Both the position numbers and the translations under genes were made by a program. From Microbacterium nanhaiense (GTDB lineage Bacteria; Actinomycetota; Actinomycetes; Actinomycetales; Microbacteriaceae): a DNA stretch of 64,000 bases. Where the stretch lies: positions 248,001 to 312,000 of the forward strand of contig NZ_BMMQ01000001.1 of the NCBI RefSeq assembly GCF_014646015.1, written 5' to 3'. A model generated the notes under the pieces. That model saw only the letters and a list, made by a program, of their open reading frames with translations. It did no database searches and had not been told where the DNA came from. Positions 8,065 through 17,213 of the stretch are shown here, one piece after another (position 1 is the stretch's first letter; the number at the start of each line of letters is the position of its first letter).

Positions 8065-8828
8065 AGATCGCTCGGTTCAGCCACAACGACGCCATCAAGT
8101 ACGGAATCGTCGACGGAGCGGAGCTCGTCGTTCTCTCCGGCGACCCCATGTTCGCCGGGTACGACACGACGGGAGAGCGCGTGTCGATCGGCGACGTCGC
8201 TCTGCTCGCTCCTGTGATCCCCCGCTCGAAGGTCGTGTGCGTCGGCCGCAACTACCGCGACCACGCCGCCGAGCTGAACAACGACATCCCGACGGAACCG
8301 CTGCTGTTCTTCAAGCCCAACACCGCGGTCGTCGGCCCCGGCGATGCGATCGTGCGCCCGCCCCAGACCAACGACACCCAGTGGGAGGGCGAACTCGCGG
8401 TCGTCATCGGCAAGATCGCGAAGAACGTGAAGGCGGAGGACGCGAACGACGTCATCTTCGGCTACACGATCGCGAACGATGTCACCGCCCGCGACCTGCA
8501 GGGCCCGGACCGTCAGTGGGCGCGCGCCAAGGGGATGGACACCTTCTGCCCGCTCGGTCCCGCCATCGAGACGGAGTTCGACGTCTCGAAGGGCGAGATC
8601 ATCACCCGCCACAACGACGTCGAGGTGCAGCGCGGACGGTTCACCGACATGATCTTCGACATCCCCTCGATCATCGAGTACGTGTCGGCGGCCTTCACGC
8701 TCCTGCCCGGCGACGTGATTCTCACGGGCACCCCCGCGGGCGTCGGCGCGTTCCAGGGCGGCGACTCGGTGGAGGTCGAGGTGCCGGGGATCGGCATCCT
8801 GCGGAACATCGCGCGCGACGCGGCATAG
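8061..8828 (+). CDS. Fumarylacetoacetate hydrolase family protein
   Basis: A 255-residue FAHD1-like protein; members cleave acylpyruvates or decarboxylate oxaloacetate with a bound Mg2+ or Mn2+. Visible family motifs are GRNYRDHAAE near residue 70, QWEGELAVVIGK near residue 112 with the metal-binding glutamates, and LTGTPAGVG near residue 222. The exact substrate is unknown. The GTG overlaps the kinase stop (GTGA), but the FAH-gltX pair is itself widely conserved in actinobacteria and a -10 element sits just upstream. I therefore regard it as the first gene of the ancestral FAH-gltX unit, with the sugar cassette placed in front. Confidence 0.85.
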   Translation: MKIARFSHNDAIKYGIVDGAELVVLSGDPMFAGYDTTGERVSIGDVALLAPVIPRSKVVCVGRNYRDHAAELNNDIPTEPLLFFKPNTAVVGPGDAIVRPPQTNDTQWEGELAVVIGKIAKNVKAEDANDVIFGYTIANDVTARDLQGPDRQWARAKGMDTFCPLGPAIETEFDVSKGEIITRHNDVEVQRGRFTDMIFDIPSIIEYVSAAFTLLPGDVILTGTPAGVGAFQGGDSVEVEVPGIGILRNIARDAA

Positions 8829-8870
8829 GGCGGCGCGGTGGCCTCCATGATCCGGACGGCGCACTCGGCG

Positions 8871-8876
8871 TAGAAT
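8871..8876 (+). promoter_or_regulatory. Candidate -10 element for gltX
   Basis: TAGAAT lies 7 bases before the ATG at 8884, placing the transcription start at or next to the start codon. No convincing -35 hexamer is visible. This supports ATG 8884 over GTG 8881. Confidence 0.5.
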
Positions 8877-8883
8877 TCAGGTG

Positions 8884-10392
8884 ATGTCTTCTGCACCTGA
8901 TCCCCGCACCACAACGGCCACCGGCAGCGACGTGCGCGTCCGCTTCAGCCCGTCGCCGACCGGTACGCCGCACGTCGGCCTGATCCGCACCGCCCTGTTC
9001 AACTGGGGCTTCGCGCGCCACCACGGCGGCAAGCTCATCTTCCGCATCGAAGACACCGATGCGAACCGCGACAGCCAGGAGAGCTACGACCAGCTGATCG
9101 ACGCCCTCACGTGGCTCGGCATCGACTGGGACGAGGGAGTGGAGGTCGGCGGCCCGCACGGCCCGTACCGCCAGTCGGAGCGTCACGACGTGTACCGCGA
9201 TGTGCTCGCGCAACTCGTCGAGAAGGGCCTCGTCTACGAGAGCTTCTCGACCGCCGAGGAGATCGACGCCCGCAACGAGGCCAACGGCCGCGCGAAGCAG
9301 CAGGGCTACGACAACTACGACCGCGATCTGACGGACGAGCAGAAGGCCGCGTTCCGCGCCGAAGGGCGCCAGCCGGCGCTGCGCCTGAAGGTTCCCGACG
9401 AGGACATCACCTACGTCGACCTGGTGCGTGGTGAGGTGACCTTCCCCGCGGGAAGCTTCACCGACTTCGTGATCGTGCGCCCCAACGGCATCCCGCTGTA
9501 CACCTTCGTGAACCCTGTCGATGACGCGCTCATGGGCGTGACCCACGTGCTCCGCGGCGAGGACCTCATGCCGTCCACGCCGCGCCAGATCGTGCTGTAC
9601 CGCGCGCTGATCGAGGCGGGCGTGACGAGCTTCATCCCGCGCTTCGGGCACATGCCTCTCGTCCTCGGCGACGGCAACAAGAAGCTGTCCAAGCGCGACC
9701 CGCGCGCAGACCTGTTCCTGCAGCGCGAGAAGGGCTTCGTGCGCGAGGGGCTTCTGAACTACCTGTCGCTGCTCGGCTGGTCGATCGCCGCCGACCGCGA
9801 CGTCTTCACGCTCGACGAGTTCGTGGCCGCCTTCGACATCGCGGACGTGAACCCGAACCCCGCCCGCTTCGACCAGAAGAAGGCCGAATCGATCAACGGC
9901 GACCACATTCGTCTCCTCGACGCCGACGAGTTCGCCCTCCGCCTCGTTCCGTACCTGCAGGCGTCCGGTGCGCTGGGGGAGAGCCCGACGGATGAGCAGC
10001 TCGCGCTCCTCAAGGCCGCGGCGCCGCTCGTGAAGGAGCGCATGCAGCTGCTCGGCGAGGCGGGCGGCATGCTCGGCTTCCTCTTCACCGACGAACTCGA
10101 GTACGAGGAGGAGGCCGTCACCAAGCTCTCGGACGACGCGCCGGCCGTCCTCGCCGCCAGCGCCGAGGCCCTGCGCGCGCTCGACAGCTTCGACACGGAG
10201 TCGATCCAGGCAGCCCTCTCCGCCGCGCTGATCGACGGCCTCGGCCTGAAGCCCCGCGTCGCCTACGCCTCGCCCCGCGTCGCGATCTCGGGTCGACGCG
10301 TGTCACCGCCGCTGTTCGAGTCGATGGAGCTTCTGGGCAAGGAGCGCACCATCGCGCGCCTCGAGGCACTGAAGGAACGTCTCTCGGCCTGA
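8884..10392 (+). CDS. gltX: Glutamyl-tRNA synthetase
   Basis: This enzyme charges tRNA-Glu, and tRNA-Gln in bacteria that use the amidotransferase route. The protein is about 502 residues, the normal size. The HIGH-class signature appears as [19 protein letters not shown] near residue 25 and the KMSKS loop as KKLSKRDP near residue 260. A GTG three bases upstream (8881) is an alternative start; I chose the ATG because of the -10 spacing. A tRNA-Gln gene follows 93 bp downstream, and a tRNA-Glu gene is also in the window. The gene follows the FAH gene, a common actinobacterial pairing. Confidence 0.96.
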   Translation: MSSAPDPRTTTATGSDVRVRFSPSPTGTPHVGLIRTALFNWGFARHHGGKLIFRIEDTDANRDSQESYDQLIDALTWLGIDWDEGVEVGGPHGPYRQSERHDVYRDVLAQLVEKGLVYESFSTAEEIDARNEANGRAKQQGYDNYDRDLTDEQKAAFRAEGRQPALRLKVPDEDITYVDLVRGEVTFPAGSFTDFVIVRPNGIPLYTFVNPVDDALMGVTHVLRGEDLMPSTPRQIVLYRALIEAGVTSFIPRFGHMPLVLGDGNKKLSKRDPRADLFLQREKGFVREGLLNYLSLLGWSIAADRDVFTLDEFVAAFDIADVNPNPARFDQKKAESINGDHIRLLDADEFALRLVPYLQASGALGESPTDEQLALLKAAAPLVKERMQLLGEAGGMLGFLFTDELEYEEEAVTKLSDDAPAVLAASAEALRALDSFDTESIQAALSAALIDGLGLKPRVAYASPRVAISGRRVSPPLFESMELLGKERTIARLEALKERLSA

Positions 10393-10423
10393 CGGCGCGA
10401 CACGCCCCGGAATCGGCATCGAT

Positions 10424-10452
10424 TTGGGTTCAGCTCTCGACTCGCGTAAAGT
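10424..10452 (+). promoter_or_regulatory. Promoter of tRNA-Gln
   Basis: The -35 TTGGGT (10424-10429) and -10 TAAAGT (10447-10452) are separated by 17 bases. The predicted start near 10459 is about 27 bases before the mature tRNA. Confidence 0.55.
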
Positions 10453-10485
10453 AGTCATCTGTTGGCAGCGAGAGCTGAAAACCAA

Positions 10486-10557
10486 TGGGGTATGGTGTAA
10501 TTGGCAACACGGCGGTTTCTGGTTCCGTTGTTCTTGGTTCGAGTCCAGGTACCCCAG
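10486..10557 (+). tRNA. tRNA-Gln (anticodon CUG)
   Basis: This is a 72-base cloverleaf. The acceptor stem TGGGGTA pairs with TACCCCA, with discriminator G. The anticodon loop TTCTGGT gives CUG, and the T arm carries GGTTCGAGTCC. The leading U and the general sequence are typical of bacterial tRNA-Gln. The 3' CCA is not encoded. Confidence 0.93.
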
Positions 10558-10567
10558 CAGTAATGAC

Positions 10568-10595
10568 AACCCCCGGCCCATAGGGCCGGGGGTTT
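10568..10595 (+). terminator. Rho-independent terminator after tRNA-Gln
   Basis: A perfect 12-bp stem (AACCCCCGGCCC with its complement, 10568-10579 and 10583-10594) has a 3-base loop and ends in TTT. It ends the tRNA-Gln transcript. Confidence 0.85.
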
Positions 10596-10621
10596 CTGCG
10601 TGCGTGGGCTGTGCGCCGCGG

Positions 10622-10810
10622 TCAGCGCACAGCCCGGACCGCGAGCATCGCGATCAGGGGGAGAATGCGCAGACTGATGGGTATGCCGACGACGTCGATA
10701 GACCCGCCCTCGTGCGCGATGTGGACGGGCGTCATAGTCATCACGGCGACCATGACGATCTGTGCCGTCACGATCGCGGCGACCGCCAGCCGAGCGTCGT
10801 GCCCGCGCAC
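10622..10810 (-). pseudogene. Remnant of a major facilitator transporter
   Basis: A 62-codon frame starting at GTG encodes a hydrophobic peptide with the segment IVMVAVMTMTPVHI followed by VVGIPISL. This resembles an internal helix pair of MFS transporters that carry a conserved MTMTPVH stretch before a G-x-x-ISLH motif. The rest of a 400-residue transporter is missing on both sides and the end is not family-like. It begins 11 bp past the stop of the YicG-type gene on the same strand and stops close to the tRNA terminator. I read it as a decayed fragment; a genuine small membrane protein is less likely. Confidence 0.45.
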
Positions 10811-10821
10811 CCGACGACGGC

Positions 10822-11451
10822 TCAGTCACGGCGCTGTCCGGCGCGCACGAGGTGCGCGTTCGGTACGCGCCAGCTGAACTTCAGCGAGAGCAGGCGGAAG
10901 ACGAGCACCGCGGCCGACACGGAGTACAGCGCGACGTCGCCGTCCCAGCCGAGTTGCCAGATCGCGACGATGAGGGCGGATCCTGCGAACGCCGGCACGG
11001 CGTAGAGGTCGCGCGGGTTGAACAGCTGCGGATCGTGATTGGCGACGACATCGCGCATGAGCCCGCCGCCGACCGCGGTCGTGACGCCCAGCAGTAGGGA
11101 TGCGATTGGGTTCATGCCATGGTCGAGGGCCGTCACGGTGCCCGTCGTGCAGAAGACGGCGAGTCCCACGGCGTCGAAGATGAGGATCGTCGACCAGAAG
11201 CGCTGCACGTGGCCCGACATGAAGAACACGACGATCGCCGCGAGCACGGGCGGGATCAGGTGGATGGGCTCGTCAAAGGCGGCGGGCGGACGGCCGATGA
11301 TGAGGTCGCGCACGACTCCTCCGCCGAGGCCGGTCAGCGAGCCGAGCAGGAGGGACGCGACGATGTCGAAGCCGCGCTTCGCCGCGAGCAGGCTTCCCGA
11401 GATCGCGAAGAAGAAGGTCCCCAGCAGGTCGAGGGCGAGGCCCCAGGTCAT
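10822..11451 (-). CDS. Trimeric intracellular cation (TRIC)-type channel, YicG/UPF0126 family
   Basis: A 209-residue membrane protein made of two repeated three-helix units. The family's glycine-rich motifs appear twice: GSLTGLGGGVVRDLI near residue 40 and GVTTAVGGGLMRDVV near residue 127. Bacterial members of this family (two UPF0126 repeats) form potassium-permeable trimers in structural work. The start at 11451 has an upstream GGAGCG ribosome site. It stands between the MFS fragment and the UspA gene with no operon partner evident. The physiological role in this organism is unknown. Confidence 0.85.
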   Translation of the reverse strand: MTWGLALDLLGTFFFAISGSLLAAKRGFDIVASLLLGSLTGLGGGVVRDLIIGRPPAAFDEPIHLIPPVLAAIVVFFMSGHVQRFWSTILIFDAVGLAVFCTTGTVTALDHGMNPIASLLLGVTTAVGGGLMRDVVANHDPQLFNPRDLYAVPAFAGSALIVAIWQLGWDGDVALYSVSAAVLVFRLLSLKFSWRVPNAHLVRAGQRRD

Positions 11452-11539
11452 GCGCGCTCCCGTATCCGGCGTGTCCGCGCGGCACGACGCATCGCACGGT
11501 CCGGGGCCCCATTCTATCGGGCGCGGCGCGGCGCCCGTG

Positions 11540-12439
11540 TTACTCCGACGGGACGATCATCACGGGCCCCTCGGCGTGGAAGAGGACCGAGCGCGACACG
11601 GACCCGAGCAGCACGCTCGCCACGGCGCCCCGCCCGCGCGTCCCGAGGACCGTGAGCTGGGACGAGCGGGTCCGCCCCGCGAGGATCGTCTGGGGTGAAC
11701 CGACCTCGACGACGGCCGTCACCTCGAGCCCCGGGAAGGTGGTGCGCAGCGTTTCGGCCTGCCCCCGCAGATCCTCTTCGATCTGTCCCTGCCGCACGCC
11801 AACGAGGTCGACGTCGAGCGCGGCATCCGGGTACCAGAACGTCAGTTCCTCGAACGGCGGGAGCGCCGTGACGATGTCGAGGCTGGTGCCGCGCATGGAG
11901 GCGATCGCGGCCGCCTCGTGGAGCACGCGGTCGTTCACATGCGAGCCCTCGATGGCGACCGTGATGGGACCGTCGGAGTTGAGGCGTTCGCTGACGACGA
12001 TCGCGGGGCAGTGGGCGTGTGAGGCGAGGGCGACGGAGACGGATCCGAGCACACGGCCCGTGAAGCCGCCGCGGCCGCGCGTTCCGACAACCGCGAGCTG
12101 GGCCCGGCGCGAGAGTTCGACGAGCGCGCCCGCCGCGTCCCCGACCTCCGCGAGGTACTCAACCGGTCCGCGGTACTCGTGCAGCAGTCGGCGCGCCTCA
12201 TCGAGGACGCCCTCCGCCGAGTTCTTGGCGATCTCGGCGTCGGCGGGCACCGCGAGCGAGCCGAGCGTCGCGTAGAACATCGTCGGGACGACGGAGGCTG
12301 TGGCGACCGTGAGTGCCATCCCGCGGCGCCCCGCTTCTGCGGCGGCGTAGGCGAGGGCGTGCTGCGCGTGCTCGGATCCGTCGAAGCCGACCAGCACACC
12401 GAGGGGGCGGTCGTGCGTCGAAGATGCGGTGGCGTTCAT
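11540..12439 (-). CDS. Universal stress protein with two UspA domains
   Basis: A 299-residue cytoplasmic protein with two tandem Usp domains, about residues 10-150 and 155-298. Each ends in the ATP-binding motif G-x2-G-x9-G-S-V/S: GTRGRGGFTGRVLGSVS near residue 118 and GTRGRGAVASVLLGSVS near residue 269. Such ATP-binding double-domain proteins are common in actinobacteria under hypoxia or stationary phase. The ATG at 12439 has a strong GGAGG ribosome site 6 bases upstream. No operon partner is visible; the divergent neighbour is msrA, also a stress protein. Confidence 0.92.
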   Translation of the reverse strand: MNATASSTHDRPLGVLVGFDGSEHAQHALAYAAAEAGRRGMALTVATASVVPTMFYATLGSLAVPADAEIAKNSAEGVLDEARRLLHEYRGPVEYLAEVGDAAGALVELSRRAQLAVVGTRGRGGFTGRVLGSVSVALASHAHCPAIVVSERLNSDGPITVAIEGSHVNDRVLHEAAAIASMRGTSLDIVTALPPFEELTFWYPDAALDVDLVGVRQGQIEEDLRGQAETLRTTFPGLEVTAVVEVGSPQTILAGRTRSSQLTVLGTRGRGAVASVLLGSVSRSVLFHAEGPVMIVPSE

Positions 12440-12670
12440 GATGACCTCCAGCCCGGGGCCTCCCGATTGATGCCGGAGGCGCCGACCCCGAGAACCTGCG
12501 CCTCGCGTCGTCTTCAGGCTACTCCGGATCGGCCGGTCGGCGGAAGGGGGCGCTCCGGTCGGGTGGGGCGCGCCCGGCCTGCACAGGCGGAATGAGCGAG
12601 GCCGATGAGGCGTTTGACCTGTCAGGGCCGCTTGGCGGCCGCGATGTTCGAGTACTCAGGAGGAGACCTC

Positions 12671-13222
12671 ATGACCAGTGGAGCACAGGATACGGGCGAG
12701 ATCACGCGCACGCCGGGCATGGAGACGGCCGTCCTCGCGGGCGGGTGTTTCTGGGGGATGGAGGACCTCATCCGCCGGCAGCCGGGGGTCATCAGCACGC
12801 GCGTCGGCTATGCGGGTGGCGAGAACGACCACCCGACGTACCGCAACCACCCCGGCCACGCCGAGGCGGTCGAGATCGTCTTCGACCCGACGCAGACCAC
12901 GTACCGCGACATCCTCGCCTTCTTCTTCCAGATTCACGATCCGTCCACGCTCAATCGCCAGGGCAACGACATCGGTTCGAGCTACCGCTCGGCGATCTTC
13001 CCCCTGAGCGCCGAACAGGAACGCGTCGCCCGGGACACGATCGCCGATGTCGACGCATCCGGCCTGTGGCCCGGAAAGGCCGTCACCACGATCGAGCCGG
13101 AGGGGCCCTTCTGGGAGGCGGAGCCGGAGCATCAGGACTACCTGCTGCGTTACCCCAACGGATACACCTGTCATTTCCCGCGCGCGGGCTGGGTGTTGCC
13201 GAAGCGCGACGAGGCGGTCTGA
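12671..13222 (+). CDS. msrA: Peptide-methionine (S)-S-oxide reductase
   Basis: It repairs oxidised methionine (S-epimer) in proteins, recycling through thioredoxin. The catalytic motif [11 protein letters not shown] lies near residue 26 and the family block [16 protein letters not shown] near residue 85. The length of 183 residues is typical. I chose the ATG at 12671 because of the AGGAGGAG ribosome site directly upstream; an in-frame extension to 12605 is not family-like. It stands alone, divergent from the UspA gene. Confidence 0.93.
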   Translation: MTSGAQDTGEITRTPGMETAVLAGGCFWGMEDLIRRQPGVISTRVGYAGGENDHPTYRNHPGHAEAVEIVFDPTQTTYRDILAFFFQIHDPSTLNRQGNDIGSSYRSAIFPLSAEQERVARDTIADVDASGLWPGKAVTTIEPEGPFWEAEPEHQDYLLRYPNGYTCHFPRAGWVLPKRDEAV

Positions 13223-13231
13223 CCGCTCGTT

Positions 13232-13261
13232 TTGACGCCCCACGCGGCCGCTCGGTAGATT
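13232..13261 (+). promoter_or_regulatory. Promoter of the Gfo/Idh/MocA oxidoreductase
   Basis: The -35 TTGACG (13232-13237) and -10 TAGATT (13256-13261) are 18 bases apart, a near-consensus sigma-70-type promoter. The start near 13268 falls inside the palindromic operator. Confidence 0.65.
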
Positions 13262-13263
13262 CC

Positions 13264-13282
13264 TTGCAGAATCCATCTGCAA
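13264..13282. promoter_or_regulatory. Palindromic operator TTGCAGA-N5-TCTGCAA
   Basis: A perfect 7-bp inverted repeat with a 5-base spacer overlaps the predicted transcription start, the classic position for a repressor. It differs from the LacI-type operator at 14501, so a regulator other than the LacI gene at 18572 is implied. Confidence 0.6.
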
Positions 13283-13304
13283 TGAAGCACTGAGAGGGGC
13301 TGCC

Positions 13305-14396
13305 GTGGGCACGCCTGAATCCTTCCTCCGCGTCGGCGTGATCGGCTGCGGAAACATCGTCGAGCAGTACCTTCGTACCCTGCCGCACCTCAGCCGCGTG
13401 CGCCTCGTCGCGGCCGCCGACCTCGACCCCGCACGCGCGGAGCAGGTCGCGGCGCGGGTGCCCGGCGCGCGGGCGCTGACGGTCGACGAACTCATCGCCG
13501 ACCCCGATGTCGACCTCGTTCTGAACCTCACTATCCCGGCGGCGCACCACGACATTGCGCTGCGCGCGATCGCCGCGGGCAAGCACGTATACGGGGAGAA
13601 GCCTCTCGCCGACACGGTCGAGCACGCGGTCGACGTGCTCGCGGCCGCCAAGGCGGCCGGTGTGACCGTCGGCGCCGCGCCGGACACGGTGCTGGGGCCC
13701 GGCATCCAGACGGCGCGCAGGGCGGTCGACGACGGGCTGATCGGGCGACCGATCTCCGCGACGGCGACGATGGCGACGGCCGGACACGAGCGCTGGCACC
13801 CGAATCCCGATTTCTATTACCAGCCGGGTGGCGGGCCGCTCCTCGACATGGGTCCGTACTACGTCACCGCGCTAGTCAGCCTGCTCGGGCCCGTCACGTC
13901 GGTGGTCGGCGCCGCGAGTCGACTGCGCGACGAGCGCGTGATCGGATCCGGCGCTCGCGCGGGGGAACGGATCCCCGTCGCGGTCGACACGCACGTGACC
14001 GGCGTTCTCGTGCATGCCTCCGGTGCCCTGTCGACGATCACCATGTCGTTCGACACGGTCGCGTCCGCCGCCTCGCGGATCGAGATCCACGGCGAGAGCG
14101 GTTCCCTGATCGTGCCGGATCCCAACCAGTTCGACGGCGAGACCCGCCTGAAGGTCCTCGGCGACGAAGAGTGGCGCGTGCTCGAGCAGTTCGCGGGGTA
14201 CGTCGGTGCCGAGCGCGGCATCGGACTGGAGGATCTCGCGATGGAGGGCGCATCCCTCCGGGCGAGCGGCGCGCTCGCCTTTCACGTGCTGGAGGTGATG
14301 GAGTCTCTCCTCGAATCGGCCCACTCGGGTCGAGCGATCGCGATCGAGAGCACCTGCGAGCGACCGGCGCCCGTACCGCTCACGCGCATCGCCTGA
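13305..14396 (+). CDS. Gfo/Idh/MocA-family sugar oxidoreductase
   Basis: An NAD(P)-dependent dehydrogenase of 363 residues. The Rossmann motif GVIGCGNIVEQYL is near residue 10, the family motif GEKPLADTVEHAV near residue 100, and the C-terminal GFO domain follows. These enzymes oxidise sugars, inositols or sugar acids; the substrate is not readable. It starts with GTG at 13305 after a GAGAGG ribosome site. It has its own promoter and operator and its own terminator, so it is a single-gene unit next to the rhamnoside cassette. A role in deoxysugar metabolism would fit but is not shown. Confidence 0.85.
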   Translation: MGTPESFLRVGVIGCGNIVEQYLRTLPHLSRVRLVAAADLDPARAEQVAARVPGARALTVDELIADPDVDLVLNLTIPAAHHDIALRAIAAGKHVYGEKPLADTVEHAVDVLAAAKAAGVTVGAAPDTVLGPGIQTARRAVDDGLIGRPISATATMATAGHERWHPNPDFYYQPGGGPLLDMGPYYVTALVSLLGPVTSVVGAASRLRDERVIGSGARAGERIPVAVDTHVTGVLVHASGALSTITMSFDTVASAASRIEIHGESGSLIVPDPNQFDGETRLKVLGDEEWRVLEQFAGYVGAERGIGLEDLAMEGASLRASGALAFHVLEVMESLLESAHSGRAIAIESTCERPAPVPLTRIA

Positions 14397-14404
14397 CCGC
14401 TCAC

Positions 14405-14432
14405 ACGGCCCCCGCTTCGGCGGGGGCCGTTT
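14405..14432 (+). terminator. Rho-independent terminator after the oxidoreductase
   Basis: An 11-bp perfect stem (ACGGCCCCCGC with its complement, 14405-14415 and 14420-14430) has a TTCG loop and is followed by TT. It separates the oxidoreductase from the rhamnosidase unit. Confidence 0.75.
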
Positions 14433-14495
14433 CGCGTGGTCACAGGCTCCCGATGGTGGGAGCGAGGGTTGTCCTCTTCGCAGCGTTTGATGCGT

Positions 14496-14514
14496 TACAA
14501 TTGAAGCGCTTCAA
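14496..14514 (+). promoter_or_regulatory. LacI-type operator and -10 element of the rhamnosidase gene
   Basis: A perfect 14-bp palindrome TTGAAGCGCTTCAA (14501-14514), with the central CG typical of LacI-family sites, lies 20 bases before the ATG at 14534. The -10 element TACAAT (14496-14501) abuts it, so the transcription start falls within the operator. A near match occurs before the LacI gene at 18524. Confidence 0.72.
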
Positions 14515-14533
14515 ATACTGATGGAGGACACAG

Positions 14534-17179
14534 ATGTCACGTTCCACGAGCTCGCGCGTCGCCGAGGTCCGCGCGGGCGGCAGGGGAGCCCCCCGATTCG
14601 CGTCGACCGCCGCACCGTCGCTGAGCTGGAGGGTCGAGTCCGATGCCGACGGCTGGGCGCAGGCGCGCGCCGTCCTCGAGGCTCGCCGAGGCGGAGAGAT
14701 CGAGCGGCACGAGTTCGAGGGAAACGAGAGCGTGGCCCTCGCATGGCCCTTCGCTCCGGTGCGCGCCTACGAGCGCATGGAGATCCGGGTGACGCCGACC
14801 GGAGTCGACGGGGCCGAGCTCGCACCGAGCGATTGGACTCCCGTGGAGGCCGGCCCGCTGTCGCCTGCCGACTGGAACGCGTCGTTCGTCGCGGCGGCCG
14901 ACGACGCCTCCGGCTCGTCTCCGGATCCCGCGACGGTGCGCGACGGCGCCTCGGCGGACGACGTCCGGGCGGCGCTCCTCGCGGACGGCCCGGACCGTGA
15001 GACCAGTCGCTTCCGGCGGGAACTCACGATCGCCCGGCCGGTCGCACGCGCCGTCCTCTCGTACACGGCCCACGGGGTCGTCGAGCTCAGCATCGACGGC
15101 GAGCCCGTCTCCGAGGAGCTCCTCGCGCCGGGATGGACCTCGTACCGTGACCTCCTGCACTTCTCCACGGTGGACGTGACCGATCGCCTCTCCGAGGGAG
15201 CCCATGTCATCGGCGCCTGGGTGGGGCCGGGATGGTACGCCGAGTACTTCGGGTTCGACGGCGACTTCGCCCGCACGTGGCGCGGCGCCCGCGCTCTGTC
15301 CGCGCAGCTGCGCATCGAGTACGCCGACGGAAGCACGGAGACCATCGGCACGGACGACTCGTGGACGGCGACGACCCGTGGTCCGATCCGCTTCGCGAGC
15401 GTCTATCAGGGCGAGCGCTTCGACGCGCGCCTGGCGGACGGCGGCCTCAGCGTAGGAGAGGAGCTTCCCGGCGCGGCGCCCGCGATCGTCGTCGATGCGG
15501 ATCCCGCCCGTTTGCGCCCCGCGAGCGCGCCGCCCGTGCGCGTGACGGAGCGCCGCGAGGTCGCCGCCGTGGTCCCGAGCGCGTCGGGGGAGCCGATCCT
15601 CGACTTCGGGCAGAACCTGGTCGGTCGGCTCCGCATCCGGGTGCGAGGAGAGGCCGGCACGACGATCCGGATCCGCCACGCGGAGGTCCTGGAACGCGAC
15701 GAACTGGGAGTGCGCCCCTTGCGCTTCGCAGCGGCGAGCGACGAGTACACCCTGGCGGGTGGCGGCGTGGAGGAGTGGGCGCCGCGGTTCACCTTCCACG
15801 GGTTCCGCTACGCGCAGATCACCGGCATCGACGCCGGGGCCGTCGACGTCGTCGCGGAGGTGATCCAGAGCGGCCTCGTGCGCACGGGCTGGCTCGAGAC
15901 CGACGTGGCCGAGATCAACCGCCTGCACGAGAACGTCGTATGGAGCACGCGAGGGAACTTCGTGTCCATTCCCTCGGACTGCCCGCAGCGCGACGAGCGC
16001 CTCGGATGGACGGGCGACATCCAGGTCTTCGCCGACACGGCGGGATTCCTCTTCGACACGCAGGCCTTCCTCGGCTCGTGGATGGACAGCGTCGCGGCCG
16101 ATCAGGCCCGGCTCGGCGGCATTGGGCCGCTGTATGTTCCGCTCATCGAGCAGAACCTGTTCCCGCCCGCCCCGATCGCGGCGTGGGGTGACGTGACGAC
16201 GGTCGTGCCGTCGGTGCTGTATCGCCAGTTCGGCGATCGCACGCTGCTCGCGCGCCAGTACCCCGGCATGCGCGCGTGGCTCGACGTGATCCGTCGCGAG
16301 AGCGTCGACGGCCTGTGGGAGTCGGGCATGCAGCTGGCCGACTGGCTCGACCCGACGGCCCCGCCGGAGCGCCCCTTCGAGGCCAAGACCGATCCGTACC
16401 TCGTGGCGACGGCCTACGCGTATCGCTCCGCCGCGCTGGTCGCGGAGGCGGCGTCCATTCTCGGATACGACGCCGATGCGGCCGAGGCCGCCGCCTTCGC
16501 GGAGGAGGTACGGCGGGCGTTCCAGCGCGCCTACGTCACCCCGGCGGGTCGGATGATGTCCGACAGCCAGACCGCATACGCCCTCGGCCTGGTCTTCGGC
16601 CTCCTGCCGGACGACGCCGTCTCCGCCGCGGGCGAGCGCCTCGCGGCCATCGTCGCGCGCGGGGGCCACCGCATCGGCACGGGCTTCGTCGGCACGCCCA
16701 TCATCTCGGACGCGCTCACGATGTCGGGACACCGCGCGACGGCCCAGGCGATGCTGCAGACGTCCGAACAGCCCAGCTGGCTCTATCCGGTCTCGATGGG
16801 CGCGACGACGATCTGGGAGCGGTGGGACTCGATGCTGCCCGACGGCAGCATCAACCCGGGCGAGATGACAAGCTTCAATCACTACGCGCTCGGCGCCGTC
16901 GCCGACTGGCTGCACCGCGACGTCGGCGGCATCGCGCCGCTCGCCCCCGCGTGGCAGAGCTTCCTCGTGCGTCCGCGCGCGGGGCTCGCCTCGCGTGCGA
17001 CGGCCCGACTCGACTCGCTCTTCGGCGAGATCCGGGTCGAATGGGTCGCGACGGATCCGGGGGCGGGCGAAGAATCGCCGCTTCGGGCGACCGTCGTCGT
17101 CCCCCCGAACACGACCGCCGTCATCGATCTCCCCGGCCGGCAGCCGGTCGAGGTCGGGGCCGGCACGCACACCTTCTAA
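14534..17179 (+). CDS. Alpha-L-rhamnosidase, glycoside hydrolase family 78
   Basis: It releases L-rhamnose from glycosides and polysaccharides. The protein has 881 residues, normal for GH78. An N-terminal Ig-like/beta region (about 1-150) precedes the rhamnosidase N domain and the (alpha/alpha)6 catalytic barrel. The conserved block SIPSDCPQRDERLGWTGD lies near residue 480, with the acidic catalytic region following. SFNHYALGAVADWL near residue 780 is also family-typical. No signal peptide is seen, so it probably acts inside on imported glycosides. The ATG follows a GGAGGA ribosome site. An MFS transporter gene follows 34 bp downstream and a LacI regulator after that. Confidence 0.92.
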   Translation: MSRSTSSRVAEVRAGGRGAPRFASTAAPSLSWRVESDADGWAQARAVLEARRGGEIERHEFEGNESVALAWPFAPVRAYERMEIRVTPTGVDGAELAPSDWTPVEAGPLSPADWNASFVAAADDASGSSPDPATVRDGASADDVRAALLADGPDRETSRFRRELTIARPVARAVLSYTAHGVVELSIDGEPVSEELLAPGWTSYRDLLHFSTVDVTDRLSEGAHVIGAWVGPGWYAEYFGFDGDFARTWRGARALSAQLRIEYADGSTETIGTDDSWTATTRGPIRFASVYQGERFDARLADGGLSVGEELPGAAPAIVVDADPARLRPASAPPVRVTERREVAAVVPSASGEPILDFGQNLVGRLRIRVRGEAGTTIRIRHAEVLERDELGVRPLRFAAASDEYTLAGGGVEEWAPRFTFHGFRYAQITGIDAGAVDVVAEVIQSGLVRTGWLETDVAEINRLHENVVWSTRGNFVSIPSDCPQRDERLGWTGDIQVFADTAGFLFDTQAFLGSWMDSVAADQARLGGIGPLYVPLIEQNLFPPAPIAAWGDVTTVVPSVLYRQFGDRTLLARQYPGMRAWLDVIRRESVDGLWESGMQLADWLDPTAPPERPFEAKTDPYLVATAYAYRSAALVAEAASILGYDADAAEAAAFAEEVRRAFQRAYVTPAGRMMSDSQTAYALGLVFGLLPDDAVSAAGERLAAIVARGGHRIGTGFVGTPIISDALTMSGHRATAQAMLQTSEQPSWLYPVSMGATTIWERWDSMLPDGSINPGEMTSFNHYALGAVADWLHRDVGGIAPLAPAWQSFLVRPRAGLASRATARLDSLFGEIRVEWVATDPGAGEESPLRATVVVPPNTTAVIDLPGRQPVEVGAGTHTF

Positions 17180-17213
17180 ATCCTCAGTTTCGTTCGTTCG
17201 AAGGAGAACCCCT

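Noticed and set aside
16995..17213. Longer MFS transporter starting inside the rhamnosidase gene
   Set aside because: The extra 73 residues are not transporter-like, and a good ribosome site precedes the ATG at 17214.
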